Below are positions 55,086-64,000 of a DNA stretch of 64,000 nucleotides, piece after piece. The stretch is from Bifidobacterium scardovii JCM 12489 = DSM 13734 (GTDB taxonomy: Bacteria > Actinomycetota > Actinomycetes > Actinomycetales > Bifidobacteriaceae): assembly GCF_001042635.1 (NCBI RefSeq), contig NZ_AP012331.1:558001-622000 (forward strand), written 5' to 3'. Position numbers and translations under genes: made by a program. Position 1 is the stretch's first letter. Every line of letters begins with the position of its first letter. Below the pieces are notes generated by a model that saw only the letters and a program-made list of their open reading frames with translations, did no database searches and was not told the DNA's origin.

Positions 55086-55751
55086 ATGGCAAACGTTACT
55101 CTGAACGTGACCGACGCCAAGGGCGAAGCCGCTGGCACCGTCGAGGTCCCGGGCGAGCTCTTCGGCCACACCGCCGAAGAGGTCCAGTCCCGCATTCCGC
55201 TGATCCACCAGGTCGTCACGGCCCAGCTGGCCGCTGCGCGCTCCGGCACGCACGCCACCAAGACCCGTGGCATGGTTTCCGGTGGCGGCAGGAAGCCGTG
55301 GAAGCAGAAGGGCACCGGCCGCGCCCGCCAGGGTTCGACCCGTGCTCCGCAGTGGTACCACGGCGGCACCGTGTTCGGTCCTCAGCCGCGCGACTACTCG
55401 CAGCGCACCCCCAAGAAGATGAAGGCCGCCGCCCTGCGCTACGTGCTTTCCGATCGCGCCAACGCCGGCCGCGTCGCCGTTGTGGACTTCGGCATCACCG
55501 ATACCCCGTCCACCAAGGCCGCCGTCGCCGCGCTGACCCCGGTCACCGAGAACAAGTTCACCACCGTGGTGTTCTCCCGCGAAAACGTCAACGAGTGGCT
55601 GTCGGTGCGCAACATCCCGACCGTCCACCCGATTTTCGCCGATCAGCTCAACACGTACGATGTGGTCACCGCTCAGTATGTCGTCTTCACGAAGTCCGCC
55701 CTCGAGGCGTTCGTCGCGGCGAAGACCGAGCCGGCCGCCAAGGAGGCCTGA
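55086..55751 (+). CDS. rplD: 50S ribosomal protein L4
   Basis: A 221-residue protein lining the exit tunnel. The extended loop [20 protein letters not shown] and the following [22 protein letters not shown] are conserved. In E. coli L4 represses the S10 operon; no such leader is proven here. It starts five bases after rplC ends. Confidence 0.98.
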   Translation: MANVTLNVTDAKGEAAGTVEVPGELFGHTAEEVQSRIPLIHQVVTAQLAAARSGTHATKTRGMVSGGGRKPWKQKGTGRARQGSTRAPQWYHGGTVFGPQPRDYSQRTPKKMKAAALRYVLSDRANAGRVAVVDFGITDTPSTKAAVAALTPVTENKFTTVVFSRENVNEWLSVRNIPTVHPIFADQLNTYDVVTAQYVVFTKSALEAFVAAKTEPAAKEA

Positions 55752-55756
55752 TCCCA

Positions 55757-56053
55757 ATGGTCGCTATTCACAAGCCCGCACACGACGTCATTCTGAAGCC
55801 CGTCGTCTCCGAGAAGAGCTACGCCGCTTCCGACCGTGGCCAGTACACCTTCGTGGTGGCCCCGGACGCGAACAAGGTGCAGATCAAGCAGGCCATCGAA
55901 GAGATCTTCAAGGTGAAGGTGACGAACGTCAACACCCTCAACCGCGCTGGCAAGAAGCAGCGCACCCGCACCGGTTTCGGCCAGCGCGCTTCCCAGAAGC
56001 GTGCGATCGTTACCGTCGCCGAGGGCCAGACGATCGACATCTTCGGCAACTGA
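55757..56053 (+). CDS. rplW: 50S ribosomal protein L23
   Basis: A 98-residue protein at the tunnel exit, docking site for trigger factor and [26 protein letters not shown] and [18 protein letters not shown] are typical. I start at ATG 55757, five bases after the rplD stop, which gives the normal length; the frame is open further upstream within rplD but that part is out-of-frame shadow. Confidence 0.97.
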   Translation: MVAIHKPAHDVILKPVVSEKSYAASDRGQYTFVVAPDANKVQIKQAIEEIFKVKVTNVNTLNRAGKKQRTRTGFGQRASQKRAIVTVAEGQTIDIFGN

Positions 56054-56089
56054 AGGCTAGCCGAGAAAAGTTAAAGGAAGAACTATATT

Positions 56090-56920
56090 ATGGCTATCCG
56101 CGTTTATAAGCCGACGTCTGCAGGCCGTCGCAACGCTTCCGTCTCGGACTTCTCCGAGATCACGCGCTCCACGCCTGAGAAGTCGCTCGTTCGCAAGCTC
56201 AGCAAGACTGGCGGTCGCAACTCCTACGGCCGTATGACCTCCCGCCATCGCGGCGGCGGTCACAAGCGCCAGTACCGTCTCATCGACTTCAAGCGTTGGG
56301 ACAAGGACGGCGTGCCCGCCAAGGTCGCTCACATCGAGTACGACCCGAACCGTTCCGCCCGCATCGCCCTGCTGCACTACGCAGACGGCGAGAAGCGCTA
56401 CATCATCGCTCCGGAGGGCGTCAAGCAGGGTGATGTCATTGAGACCGGCGAGAAGGCCGATATCAAGCCCGGCAACAACCTGCCGCTCAAGAACATCCCG
56501 ACCGGTACCGTGGTGCACGCCATCGAGCTGCGCCCGCTGGGCGGCGCGAAGATCGCCCGCTCCGCCGGTGCCGCCGTCCAGCTTGTCGCCAAGGATGGCG
56601 CCTACGCCCAGCTGCGTATGCCGTCCGGCGAAATCCGCAACGTGGACGCCCGCTGCCGCGCGACCGTTGGTGAGGTCGGCAACTCCGATCACGCCAACAT
56701 CCAGCTCGGCAAGGCCGGTCGTGCGCGTTGGATGGGCAAGCGTCCGTGGACCCGTGGTGAATCCATGAACCCGGTCGATCACCCGCACGGTGGTCGTACC
56801 CGCGGTGGCAAGCCGCCGGTTTCCCCGTGGGGCAAGGGCGAAGTTCGTACTCGCCGTCCGAAGAAGGCTTCGAACAAGATGATTGTTCGTCGTCGTCCGA
56901 ATGGTAAGAACCGCAAGTAA
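56090..56920 (+). CDS. rplB: 50S ribosomal protein L2
   Basis: A 276-residue rRNA-binding protein needed for subunit joining and peptidyl transfer. Key segments are [47 protein letters not shown] and [23 protein letters not shown] with the functionally important His. AAAGGAAGA precedes the ATG. Confidence 0.98.
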   Translation: MAIRVYKPTSAGRRNASVSDFSEITRSTPEKSLVRKLSKTGGRNSYGRMTSRHRGGGHKRQYRLIDFKRWDKDGVPAKVAHIEYDPNRSARIALLHYADGEKRYIIAPEGVKQGDVIETGEKADIKPGNNLPLKNIPTGTVVHAIELRPLGGAKIARSAGAAVQLVAKDGAYAQLRMPSGEIRNVDARCRATVGEVGNSDHANIQLGKAGRARWMGKRPWTRGESMNPVDHPHGGRTRGGKPPVSPWGKGEVRTRRPKKASNKMIVRRRPNGKNRK

Positions 56921-56935
56921 GGGAGTGTCGAGTAG

Positions 56936-57214
56936 ATGACTCGTAGCATCAAGAAGGGCCCCTTCGTCGACGCCCACCTGCAGAAGAAAGTCGACGAGCA
57001 GAACGAGAAGGGCACGCACAACGTCATCAAGACGTGGTCGCGCCGTTCGATGATCACCCCTGATTTCATCGGACACACGTTCGCAGTTCACGATGGTCGC
57101 AAGCATGTCCCGGTGTTCGTCACCGAGGCCATGGTCGGCCACAAGCTCGGTGAGTTCGCCCCGACCAAGACCTTCAAGGGTCATGTGAAGGACGACAAGA
57201 AGGCACGCCGCTAA
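56936..57214 (+). CDS. rpsS: 30S ribosomal protein S19
   Basis: A 92-residue head protein of the 30[50 protein letters not shown] and [18 protein letters not shown] are the full family sequence. It follows rplB by 15 bases. Confidence 0.98.
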   Translation: MTRSIKKGPFVDAHLQKKVDEQNEKGTHNVIKTWSRRSMITPDFIGHTFAVHDGRKHVPVFVTEAMVGHKLGEFAPTKTFKGHVKDDKKARR

Positions 57215-57234
57215 AGGCAGGAGAGTAAAGACAC

Positions 57235-57594
57235 ATGGAAGCTAAAGCAATCGCTCGTCACGTCCGCGTGACGCCGCGCAAGGCTCGCCGCATGGTCGAC
57301 CTCATCCGAGGCAAGCAGGCGACCGAAGCCGTTACCATTCTCAAGTTCGCTCCCCAGGACGCGTCCCTCCCGGTGCGCAAGGTCCTCGAGAGCGCCATCG
57401 CCAACGCGCGCGTCAAGGCCGACAAGGCCGGCGAGCCGTTCCGCGAGAACGACCTGGTCATCAAGGAGACCTATGTGGACGAGGGTGTGACGCTCAAGCG
57501 TTTCCGCGCTCGTGCGCAGGGCCGTGCCGCTCGTATCAACAAGCGCACCAGCCACATCACGGTCGTCGTCGCTACCAAGGAAGGAGCCCGCTAA
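57235..57594 (+). CDS. rplV: 50S ribosomal protein L22
   Basis: A 119-residue tunnel protein. [23 protein letters not shown] opens it, and the beta-hairpin loop that reaches the exit tunnel is [24 protein letters not shown], where macrolide resistance changes occur in other bacteria. Confidence 0.98.
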   Translation: MEAKAIARHVRVTPRKARRMVDLIRGKQATEAVTILKFAPQDASLPVRKVLESAIANARVKADKAGEPFRENDLVIKETYVDEGVTLKRFRARAQGRAARINKRTSHITVVVATKEGAR

Positions 57595-57596
57595 AG

Positions 57597-58418
57597 ATGG
57601 GTCAGAAGATCAATCCCTTTGGCTATCGTCTGGGCATCACCGAGAACCACCGTTCCAAGTGGTTCTCCGATTCCAACAAGCCCGGCGAGCGTTACCGCGA
57701 CTTCGTGCTCGAGGATGACAAGATCCGCAAGGAAATGGGCAAGGATCTCGAGCGTGCGGGCGTGTCCCGCATCGTCATCGAGCGTACCCGCGACCGCGTG
57801 CGCGTGGACATCCACACCGCCCGTCCGGGTATCGTGATCGGCCGCCGCGGCGCCGAGGCTGAGCGTGTTCGCCAGAAGCTCGAGAAGCTCACCGGCAAGC
57901 AGGTCCAGCTCAACATCTTCGAAGTGAAGAACGCCGCTCTGGACGCCCAGCTCGTCGCTCAGGGCATCGCCGAACAGCTGACCAACCGCGTGACCTTCCG
58001 TCGCGCGATGCGCAAGGCTCAGCAGGACGCGATGCGCGCCGGCGCCAAGGGTATCCGCATCAAGCTCTCCGGCCGCCTCGGCGGTGCGGAAATGAGCCGT
58101 TCCGAGTTCTACCGCGAGGGCCGCGTTCCGCTGCAGACCCTCCGCGCCCTGATCGATTATGGCTTCTTCGAGGCCAAGACCACCTACGGCCGCATCGGCG
58201 TCAAGGTGTGGATCTACAAGGGCGACATGACCGAGCGCGAGTTCGAAGAGCAGCAGGCTCAGCAGAACAACCGCCCCGGCCGCCGTGGTGGCGATCGCCG
58301 CCCGCGCCGTGGCAACCGTGGTGCTGCCGCCCAGCAGAACAACGCAGCGACCGAGGCCGCCCCCGCGGCCGAAGCGGCTGCCGCTGAGGCTCCCGCCGCA
58401 ACGGAAACGAAGGAGTGA
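57597..58418 (+). CDS. rpsC: 30S ribosomal protein S3
   Basis: A 273-residue protein at the mRNA entry site. It has the KH domain ([23 protein letters not shown]) and the C-terminal domain ([25 protein letters not shown]). The tail after residue 215 is an Arg/Gly-rich then Ala/Glu-rich low-complexity extension, common in actinobacteria. It starts two bases after rplV ends. Confidence 0.98.
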   Translation: MGQKINPFGYRLGITENHRSKWFSDSNKPGERYRDFVLEDDKIRKEMGKDLERAGVSRIVIERTRDRVRVDIHTARPGIVIGRRGAEAERVRQKLEKLTGKQVQLNIFEVKNAALDAQLVAQGIAEQLTNRVTFRRAMRKAQQDAMRAGAKGIRIKLSGRLGGAEMSRSEFYREGRVPLQTLRALIDYGFFEAKTTYGRIGVKVWIYKGDMTEREFEEQQAQQNNRPGRRGGDRRPRRGNRGAAAQQNNAATEAAPAAEAAAAEAPAATETKE

Positions 58419-58422
58419 ACTG

Positions 58423-58842
58423 ATGCTTATCCCGAAGAGGACTAAGTACCGTAAGCAGCATCGCCCGGTCCGTTCTGGCATGTCCAAGGGCGGCAACGAG
58501 ATCTCGTTCGGCGATTTCGGCATCCAGGCGCTTGCGCCGGCCTATGTGACCAACCGTCAGATCGAGGCCGCCCGTATCGCCATGACCCGTTACATCAAGC
58601 GTGGCGGCCGCGTGTGGATCACGGTCTTCCCGGATCGCCCGCTGACCAAGAAGCCGCTGGGTACCCGAATGGGTTCCGGTAAGGGCACGCCCGAGTTCTG
58701 GATCGCCAACGTGCGTCCGGGCCGTGTGATGTTCGAGATCGGTGGCGTTTCCGAGGACGTCGCTCGCGAGGCCCTGCGCCGCGCCATCGACAAGCTTCCG
58801 ATGAAGTGCCGCATTATCGCGCGTGAAGGTGGTGATATCTGA
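58423..58842 (+). CDS. rplP: 50S ribosomal protein L16
   Basis: A 139-residue protein near the A-site t[45 protein letters not shown] and [17 protein letters not shown] are diagnostic. AAGGAG is upstream of ATG 58423. Its stop overlaps the rpmC start by one base. Confidence 0.98.
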   Translation: MLIPKRTKYRKQHRPVRSGMSKGGNEISFGDFGIQALAPAYVTNRQIEAARIAMTRYIKRGGRVWITVFPDRPLTKKPLGTRMGSGKGTPEFWIANVRPGRVMFEIGGVSEDVAREALRRAIDKLPMKCRIIAREGGDI

Positions 58843-59099
58843 TGGCAGTCGGTACCGCTGATTATGCAATCAAGAATCTGAACGAGAAGACCAACGAGGA
58901 GATCGAGGGCTTCCTCAAGAAGTCCAAGGAAGAGCTGTTCAACCTGCGCTTCCAGTCCGCGACCGGTCAGCTCGACAACACTGCCCGCCTCAAGGCGGTC
59001 AAGCACGACATCGCCAGGATGTACACCGTTCTGCGCGAGCGTGAGCTCGGCATCAGCCAGGCGCCCGAGGCAACCGACACGAAAGCTGAGGAGAAGTAA
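58842..59099 (+). CDS. rpmC: 50S ribosomal protein L29
   Basis: An 85-residue helical hairpin protein at the tunnel exit. Core [32 protein letters not shown] and [14 protein letters not shown] short acidic tail is added. It overlaps both neighbours by one base, so translation is coupled. Confidence 0.96.
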   Translation: MAVGTADYAIKNLNEKTNEEIEGFLKKSKEELFNLRFQSATGQLDNTARLKAVKHDIARMYTVLRERELGISQAPEATDTKAEEK

Positions 59100-59359
59100 T
59101 GGCTGAAGAGCGTAACTTCCGCAAGGTTCGTCGCGGTACCGTCGTGTCCGACAAGATGGACAAGACGATCACCGTCGAGCTCGAGCAGCGTTCGACCCAC
59201 CCGCTGTACGGCAAGGTCGTCCGTTCCACCAAGAAGGTCAAGGCCCACGATGAACACAACGACGCGCACATTGGCGACGTTGTGAGTATTATGGAGACTC
59301 GGCCTCTGAGCAAGACCAAGCGTTGGCGTCTCGATACCATTATCGAGCGCGCTAAGTAA
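59099..59359 (+). CDS. rpsQ: 30S ribosomal protein S17
   Basis: An 86-residue primary 16S rRNA-binding protein. [31 protein letters not shown] and [20 protein letters not shown] are typical. It ends the first part of the operon; an unusual hairpin separates it from rplN. Confidence 0.97.
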   Translation: MAEERNFRKVRRGTVVSDKMDKTITVELEQRSTHPLYGKVVRSTKKVKAHDEHNDAHIGDVVSIMETRPLSKTKRWRLDTIIERAK

Positions 59360-59383
59360 CAAGTTCGGCAAGGCTCCGCGAGT

Positions 59384-59417
59384 CACCCCGCCCATGCTCG
59401 TACAGGTGGGCGGGGTG
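59384..59417 (+). promoter_or_regulatory. 11-bp perfect hairpin between rpsQ and rplN
   Basis: CACCCCGCCCA (59384-59394) pairs with TGGGCGGGGTG (59407-59417) over 12 nt. The 91-base gap marks the S10/spc operon boundary. No T-run follows, so it may modulate read-through or mark a processing site. Confidence 0.6.
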
Positions 59418-59450
59418 CTCGGGGAGAACCAGCTCGGCTAAGGAGAATCA

Positions 59451-59819
59451 ATGATTCAGCAGGAAACGCGGCTTCATGTCGCCGACAACACGGGTGCGAA
59501 GGAACTCCTCGCCATCCGAGTGCTCGGCGGATCGAAGCGACGCTATGCCGGCATCGGCGACGTGATCGTCGCCTCCGTCAAGGACGCGATCCCTGGCGGG
59601 TCGGTCAAGAAGGGCGATGTGGTGAAGGCCGTCGTCGTCCGTACCGTCAAGGAGCACCGTCGCGTGGACGGCTCCTACATCAAGTTCGACGAGAACGCCG
59701 CCGTCATTCTCGGCTCCGGCCGTGAACCGAAGGGCACTCGTATCTTCGGACCGGTCGGTCGTGAGCTGCGCGACAAGCGCTTCATGAGGATCGTGTCCCT
59801 CGCCCCGGAGGTGATCTGA
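59451..59819 (+). CDS. rplN: 50S ribosomal protein L14
   Basis: A 122-residue subunit-interface protein. [28 protein letters not shown] and [27 protein letters not shown] are the family ends. AAGGAGAA precedes the ATG. First gene of the spc part of the cluster. Confidence 0.98.
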   Translation: MIQQETRLHVADNTGAKELLAIRVLGGSKRRYAGIGDVIVASVKDAIPGGSVKKGDVVKAVVVRTVKEHRRVDGSYIKFDENAAVILGSGREPKGTRIFGPVGRELRDKRFMRIVSLAPEVI

Positions 59820-59820
59820 C

Positions 59821-60156
59821 ATGGTAGCCAAGATCAAGAGCGGCGACCTGGTCAAGGTCATCCGCGGCAAGGACCGCGGTAAGGAGGGCACCGTCACCCG
59901 CGTGCTGCCCAACGACCGTCTGATCGTCGAAGGCGTGCAGATCGTCAAGAAGCACGTGCGCGCCACGCAGCAGGGCCAGCAGTCCGGCATCGTCTCCGTC
60001 GAGGCGCCGATCCATCGCTCCAACGTGATGCTCGTCGACCCGGAGACCAAGCAGCCGACCCGCGTTGGCGTCATCGTCAAGGAAGAGGCTCGTGACGGCA
60101 AGGTGAAGACCGTGCGCGTGCGCGTTGCCAAGAAGTCCGGAAAGGAGCTGGCATGA
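59821..60156 (+). CDS. rplX: 50S ribosomal protein L24
   Basis: A 111-residue assembly initiator of the 50S with a KOW motif ([24 protein letters not shown]). It follows rplN by one base, and its end overlaps the rplE start by four bases. Confidence 0.97.
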   Translation: MVAKIKSGDLVKVIRGKDRGKEGTVTRVLPNDRLIVEGVQIVKKHVRATQQGQQSGIVSVEAPIHRSNVMLVDPETKQPTRVGVIVKEEARDGKVKTVRVRVAKKSGKELA

Positions 60157-60725
60157 CCGATACCACTGTCGAAGCGCCGGCAACTCCGCGCTTGAAGCAG
60201 CAGTACAAGGATGTCATCATCCCTGAGATGGAGAAGGAGTTCAAGTACTCCAACCCCATGCAGGTTGCGCGAGTCCAGAAGGTCGTCGTCTCCATGGGCG
60301 TCGGCGCCGCCGCGCGTGACTCCAAGCTCATCGAGGGCGCCGTCAAGGATCTGACCCTGATCACCGGCCAGAAGCCGAAGATCACCAAGGCCAAGAAGTC
60401 CGTCGCGCAGTTCCACCTGCGTGAAGGCCAGGCCATCGGCGCATACGTCACCCTGCGCGGCGACCGTATGTGGGAGTTCCTCGACCGCCTGCTGACCCTC
60501 GCCCTGCCGCGTATCCGCGATTTCCGCGGCATCAACGGCAAGCAGTTCGATGGTCAGGGCAACTACAACTTTGGTCTCACCGAGCAGTCCATGTTCCACG
60601 AGATCGATCCCGATTCGATCGATCACCAGCGTGGTATGGACATCACCGTGGTGACCAGCACCAAGGACGACAAGGAAGCCTCCGCGCTGTTGAAGCACCT
60701 CGGCTTCCCCTTCAAGGAGAACTGA
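60153..60725 (+). CDS. rplE: 50S ribosomal protein L5
   Basis: A 190-residue 5S rRNA-binding protein. [53 protein letters not shown] and [33 protein letters not shown] are conserved. It overlaps rplX by four bases (ATGA). Confidence 0.98.
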   Translation: MTDTTVEAPATPRLKQQYKDVIIPEMEKEFKYSNPMQVARVQKVVVSMGVGAAARDSKLIEGAVKDLTLITGQKPKITKAKKSVAQFHLREGQAIGAYVTLRGDRMWEFLDRLLTLALPRIRDFRGINGKQFDGQGNYNFGLTEQSMFHEIDPDSIDHQRGMDITVVTSTKDDKEASALLKHLGFPFKEN

Positions 60726-60726
60726 A

Positions 60727-60912
60727 ATGGCAAAAACCGCTCTGAAGAACAAGGCGGCCGGCAAGCCTAAGTTCAAGGTGCGCGCCTACACGCGCTGCCA
60801 GGTTTGTGGTCGTCCCCACTCCGTCTACCGCAAGTTCGGCCTGTGCCGCATCTGCCTTCGCGAGAAGGCGCACCGCGGTGAGCTGCCCGGCGTCACGAAG
60901 TCCAGTTGGTAA
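60727..60912 (+). CDS. rpsN: 30S ribosomal protein S14, zinc-binding type Z
   Basis: A 61-residue S14 of the short zinc form. The zinc site is formed by CQVCG and CRICL in [19 protein letters not shown] and the following residues. It lies one base after rplE in the position usual for spc operons. Confidence 0.97.
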   Translation: MAKTALKNKAAGKPKFKVRAYTRCQVCGRPHSVYRKFGLCRICLREKAHRGELPGVTKSSW

Positions 60913-60940
60913 ACATCGACGCTGAAGGTCCGCGGCCCGA

Positions 60941-60957
60941 CCGCCTCGCCCAGCGAG
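60941..60957 (+). promoter_or_regulatory. Small hairpin between rpsN and rpsH
   Basis: GCCTCG and CGAGGC pair over CCCAG in the 91-base gap before rpsH. In E. coli S8 binds near this position to control the spc operon; here the resemblance is only positional. Confidence 0.35.
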
Positions 60958-61003
60958 GCGCAAGGGCGGCGGAAACCATAGCGAGAAAGGGCAACAAGCC
61001 CAA

Positions 61004-61402
61004 ATGACAATGACAGATCCTATCGCAGACATGCTCACGCGTCTGCGTAATGCGAGCACGGCGAAGCACGAGACCGTGGACATGCCGTACTCCAAGTTCA
61101 AGGCGAACATCGCCGAGATCCTGAAGCGCGAAGGCTACATCAAGGACTTTGCCGCCAAGGAAGCCAAGGTCGGCCAGACCCTTGAGGTCACCCTCAAGTA
61201 CGGCCCGAACGGCGAGCGTTCCATCCAGGGCATCAAGCGCATTTCGAAGCCGGGCCTGCGTCGCTACGCCAAGTCCGACTCCCTGCCGATGCCGCTCGGT
61301 GGCCTCGGCATCGCCATCATCTCGACCAGCTCGGGACTGATGACCCAGAAGGAATGCCTCGACCGGGGCATCGGCGGCGAGATCGTCGCCTACGTGTGGT
61401 GA
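61004..61402 (+). CDS. rpsH: 30S ribosomal protein S8
   Basis: A 132-residue primary rRNA-binding protein. [32 protein letters not shown] and [27 protein letters not shown] are complete. GAGAAAGG lies upstream. Confidence 0.98.
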   Translation: MTMTDPIADMLTRLRNASTAKHETVDMPYSKFKANIAEILKREGYIKDFAAKEAKVGQTLEVTLKYGPNGERSIQGIKRISKPGLRRYAKSDSLPMPLGGLGIAIISTSSGLMTQKECLDRGIGGEIVAYVW

Positions 61403-61419
61403 GAAAGGAGAGCTGAAAC

Positions 61420-61959
61420 ATGGCATCGCATATTGGTAAGCTCCCCGTCGCCATCCCGGCAGGCGTGGAAGTCACGATTGAGGGGCAGAACTTCTCGGCC
61501 AAGGGCCCGAAGGGTTCCGACTCCTACGTCATTCCCGAAGGCATCACCGCCGTGGTCGAGGGCAACGAGATCGTCCTCACCCCGGCCGATGATCTGCGCC
61601 CGACCCGTGCCAAGCACGGTCTGAGCCGCTCCATCATCGCCGGCATGGTCAAGGGCGTGCACGAAGGCTACGCCAAGACCCTGCAGATCGTCGGCACCGG
61701 TTACCGCGCCACGCTGAAGGGCAAGGGCATCGAGTTCGCTCTCGGTTACTCCCACACCATCACCGTGAACCCGCCGGAAGGCATCGAGTTCGAAGTGCCG
61801 AACGCCAACCAGGTGATCGTCAAGGGCACCGACAAGCAGGCCGTTGGCCAGGTGGCCGCGAACATCCGCAAGCTGCGCGCTCCGGAACCCTACAAGGGCA
61901 AGGGCATCAAGTACGCGGACGAGCGTATCCTGCGCAAGGCTGGAAAGGCTGGTAAGTGA
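61420..61959 (+). CDS. rplF: 50S ribosomal protein L6
   Basis: A 179-residue protein near the factor-binding site, made of two similar domains. [21 protein letters not shown] and [58 protein letters not shown] are diagnostic. GAAAGGAGAG is the ribosome site. Confidence 0.98.
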   Translation: MASHIGKLPVAIPAGVEVTIEGQNFSAKGPKGSDSYVIPEGITAVVEGNEIVLTPADDLRPTRAKHGLSRSIIAGMVKGVHEGYAKTLQIVGTGYRATLKGKGIEFALGYSHTITVNPPEGIEFEVPNANQVIVKGTDKQAVGQVAANIRKLRAPEPYKGKGIKYADERILRKAGKAGK

Positions 61960-61960
61960 T

Positions 61961-62332
61961 ATGAGCGTTACGATTCTCGGTAAGGGCAAGAAGGTCGCGC
62001 TCAAGCGTCGTCACGCACGTCTGCGCAAGCGCATCTCCGGCACCCCGGAACTCCCGCGCCTTGTCGTGAGCCGTTCCAACCGTCACATGGTCGCCCAGAT
62101 CGTCGACGACACCAAGGGCATCACCCTGGTGAGCGCTTCGACGCTGACCGCCGATTTCTCCGGCTTCGAGGGCACCAAGGTCGAGGCGGCCAAGAAGGTC
62201 GGCGAGCTGGTGGCCGAGAAGGCCAAGGCCGCTGGCATCGAGGCTGTTGTGTTCGACCGTGGCGGCAACAAGTACACCGGTCGCGTCGCAGCTGTCGCTG
62301 AAGGCGCCCGCGAGGGAGGTCTGGCACTGTGA
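61961..62332 (+). CDS. rplR: 50S ribosomal protein L18
   Basis: A 123-residue 5S rRNA-binding protein. [35 protein letters not shown] and [28 protein letters not shown] are typical. ATG 61961 follows the rplF stop by one base. Its end overlaps the rpsE GTG. Confidence 0.97.
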   Translation: MSVTILGKGKKVALKRRHARLRKRISGTPELPRLVVSRSNRHMVAQIVDDTKGITLVSASTLTADFSGFEGTKVEAAKKVGELVAEKAKAAGIEAVVFDRGGNKYTGRVAAVAEGAREGGLAL

Positions 62333-63060
62333 GCGACGAAACTCAGAAGGAAACCCAAGTGGCTGAAGAAACTCAGAACACTGCGGCGGCCGAGACCAAC
62401 AACGCCAACGAGGACCGCAAGTCCCGACGTGGCCAGCGCGGTGAAGGCCGCCGTGGCGAGCGCCGCAATCGTCGTGAGGAGAATCACGGCGACGAGCTGC
62501 TCGACCGCGTGGTGACCATCAACCGTGTGTCCAAGACCCACAAGGGCGGCCGCACGTTCAGCTTCGCGGCCCTCGTGGTCGTCGGTGACGGCAACGGCAC
62601 CGTCGGCGTGGGCTACGGCAAGTCCCGTGAGGTCCCGGCGGCCATCGCCAAGGGCCAGCTGGATGCCAAGAAGCACATGTTCACCGTCCCGCGCGTCCGT
62701 GGCACCGTCACCCACCCGGTGATCGGCCACGATGCCGCCGGCACCGTGCTCCTGCGCCCGGCCGCCCCCGGTACCGGCGTTATCGCCGGTGGCCCGGTCC
62801 GCGCCGTCATGGAGTGCGCCGGCATCACCGACATCCTGACCAAGTCGATGGGCTCCGCCACCGCCGTGAACATGGTTCGCGCCACCGTGGCCGCCCTCAA
62901 GCAGCTCGAGGACCCGGAGGAGATCGCGGCCCGCCGTGGTCTCGCCCTCAACGAGGTTGCTCCCGACGCCATGCTGCGCGCCCGCGCCGCCGGCATCGCC
63001 GAGGCCCGCAAGGCCCGCGAAGAGGCCAAGGCCGCCGCTGAACAGAAGGATGGTGAGTGA
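62329..63060 (+). CDS. rpsE: 30S ribosomal protein S5
   Basis: A 243-residue decoding-fidelity protein. Start GTG 62329, overlapping rplR by four bases. An acidic then Arg-rich N-terminal extension of about 60 residues precedes the core [60 protein letters not shown] and a charged C-terminal helix follow. The extension is longer than in E. coli. Confidence 0.97.
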   Translation: MSDETQKETQVAEETQNTAAAETNNANEDRKSRRGQRGEGRRGERRNRREENHGDELLDRVVTINRVSKTHKGGRTFSFAALVVVGDGNGTVGVGYGKSREVPAAIAKGQLDAKKHMFTVPRVRGTVTHPVIGHDAAGTVLLRPAAPGTGVIAGGPVRAVMECAGITDILTKSMGSATAVNMVRATVAALKQLEDPEEIAARRGLALNEVAPDAMLRARAAGIAEARKAREEAKAAAEQKDGE

Positions 63061-63242
63061 TGGCTAACCTGAAGATCACCCTGCACCATGGTTTGGTGAA
63101 CCGTACCCCGCAGCAGCGTGCGACCGTGCAGACCCTCGGTCTGCGCAAGATCGGCCAGAGCGTGATTCGTGAGGACACCCCCGCGAACCGCGGCCTGATC
63201 CGTGCGGTGCGCCACCTGGTCACCGTTGAGGAGGCAGACTGA
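63060..63242 (+). CDS. rpmD: 50S ribosomal protein L30
   Basis: A 60-residue protein: [34 protein letters not shown] chose ATG 63060, overlapping the rpsE stop by one base; a GTG one codon earlier is in frame. Confidence 0.95.
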   Translation: MANLKITLHHGLVNRTPQQRATVQTLGLRKIGQSVIREDTPANRGLIRAVRHLVTVEEAD

Positions 63243-63244
63243 TT

Positions 63245-63703
63245 ATGGCCAATGAAGAAGAAACCACAATCCTGCAGATGCACGATCTGAAGCCCGCCCC
63301 GGGCGCCAAGAAGGATCGCATCCGCGTGGGCCGCGGTGAAGGCTCCAAGGGTAAGACCTCGGGCCGTGGCGATAAGGGCACCAAGAAGCGCTACCAGGTC
63401 CGTCCTGGCTTCGAAGGTGGCCAGCTGCCGCTGTACATGCGCCTGCCGAAGCTTCGTGGCTTCAAGAACCCCTTCAAGCAGGAGTTCCAGGTCGTGAACG
63501 TGGCCGCTCTCGGCGAACTGTTCCCGGCCGGCGGTGAGGTCACCGTCGCCGATCTGGTCGCCAAGGGCGCCGTGCGCGCCAACCAGCCCGTCAAGGTGCT
63601 GGGCGACGGTGAGGTCACCGTCGCGCTCCAGCTCAAGGGCGTGAAGGCCTCCGCTTCGGCCAAGGCCAAGATCGAAGCCGCGGGCGGTTCCATCGAGGAG
63701 TAG
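63245..63703 (+). CDS. rplO: 50S ribosomal protein L15
   Basis: A 152-residue late-assembly protein. [35 protein letters not shown] and [30 protein letters not shown] are the family core. A terminator-like hairpin follows before secY. Confidence 0.97.
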   Translation: MANEEETTILQMHDLKPAPGAKKDRIRVGRGEGSKGKTSGRGDKGTKKRYQVRPGFEGGQLPLYMRLPKLRGFKNPFKQEFQVVNVAALGELFPAGGEVTVADLVAKGAVRANQPVKVLGDGEVTVALQLKGVKASASAKAKIEAAGGSIEE

Positions 63704-63742
63704 TCCTCGCCACGGAATCGGATCCGCAGTGCGATACGAATG

Positions 63743-63780
63743 ATGACCCTCGCCCGCTGCAAAGCGGTCGGGGGTCATTT
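63743..63780 (+). terminator. Terminator-like hairpin between rplO and secY
   Basis: ATGACCC (63743-63749) pairs with GGGTCAT (63772-63778), with an inner CCGCT/AGCGG stem, followed by TT. secY therefore probably has its own promoter in 63790-63900, where I could not fix the boxes. Confidence 0.65.
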
Positions 63781-63925
63781 CGTTGTTGCGTACGCGCTGA
63801 CGTGCGGTATTGACTGCATATACTGACCACGCTCGCGGTGTTGGTAGACGCTGTACGCTAGACTCGAGCGTTAGAGTCTGTCCGGATGGGTGCGCGGGGA
63901 GCGCACAAATGGAAAGGAATCCCAG

Positions 63926-64000
63926 GTGAGGACGTTAATCCAGGCCTTTCGTACCAAGGAGCTGAGGAACAAGATCCTGTTCGTGCTCGGCATGATCATC
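63926..64000 (+). CDS. secY: Preprotein translocase subunit SecY (5' end only)
   Basis: The first 25 codons of the Sec channel protein are visible: MRTLIQAFRTKELRNKILFV followed by the start of the first membrane helix. The start is GTG 63926 with AAAGGAAT upstream. Identification rests on this N-terminus, which is typical of actinobacterial SecY, and on the position after rplO. The gene continues past the window. Confidence 0.88.
   Translation, partial: MRTLIQAFRTKELRNKILFVLGMII

Overview
The window is chromosomal DNA of a high-GC Gram-positive bacterium, almost certainly a Bifidobacterium (Actinomycetota). The support is an orphan groES under CIRCE control, a C+ type zinc-ribbon S14 and L33, the fdxA-dapC pair, bifunctional AdhE, a GlgX/MalQ alpha-glucan set, GTG and TTG starts, and Ala/Gly/Asp-rich GC-biased coding throughout. 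No phage, insertion sequence, plasmid gene or CRISPR array is visible. The DNA reads as core chromosome with small accessory insertions between genes.

Layout. 1-3812: the phosphate uptake operon pstS (5' end cut off)-pstC-pstA-pstB, followed by a folded, possibly RNA-coding stretch. 4149-7151: a purine-type NCS2 permease and an MHS-family transporter. 7512-8844: a ribosomal leader and rplJ-rplL. 9004-14381: a three-gene operon of an FHA/LRV protein, a 1205-residue helicase-nuclease-like protein whose catalytic motifs all look destroyed, and a small protein. 14499-18512: a SAF-domain protein, an FmdB zinc ribbon, 5-formyl-THF cyclo-ligase, a GNAT acetyltransferase and a membrane protein. 18568-24920: CIRCE-groES, then moxR and a DUF58-transglutaminase fusion. 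25004-25506: tRNA-Tyr, tRNA-Thr, tRNA-Met and rpmG. 25746-30271: murB, an amino acid permease, fdxA and dapC. 30300-33121: a LacI regulator and an orphan sugar-binding lipoprotein. 33469-41709: dinB with a LexA-like box, an EamA exporter, tRNA-Ser, a CapA-like protein, a YigZ protein, an LRV protein and malQ. 41757-50731: rplM-rpsI, glgX, a VOC protein, a ROK regulator and adhE with a Rex-like operator. 50740-51590: an untranslated array of 19-bp-spaced repeats. 51612-53448: a YwiC-like membrane protein and acetolactate decarboxylase. 54101-64000: the S10-spc ribosomal protein cluster rpsJ to rplO and the start of secY.

How the parts fit. Metabolic genes converge on sugar fermentation: GlgX and MalQ mobilise alpha-glucans, AdhE disposes of NADH as ethanol, and acetolactate decarboxylase removes acetolactate as acetoin. 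PstSCAB, the amino acid permease, DapC and MurB feed phosphate, amino acids and cell wall synthesis.

The two most unusual objects are the repeat array at 50740-51590 and the pseudo-helicase operon at 9004-14381. The array has four palindromic cores, each with outward-facing 19-bp-lattice arms at an identical offset.
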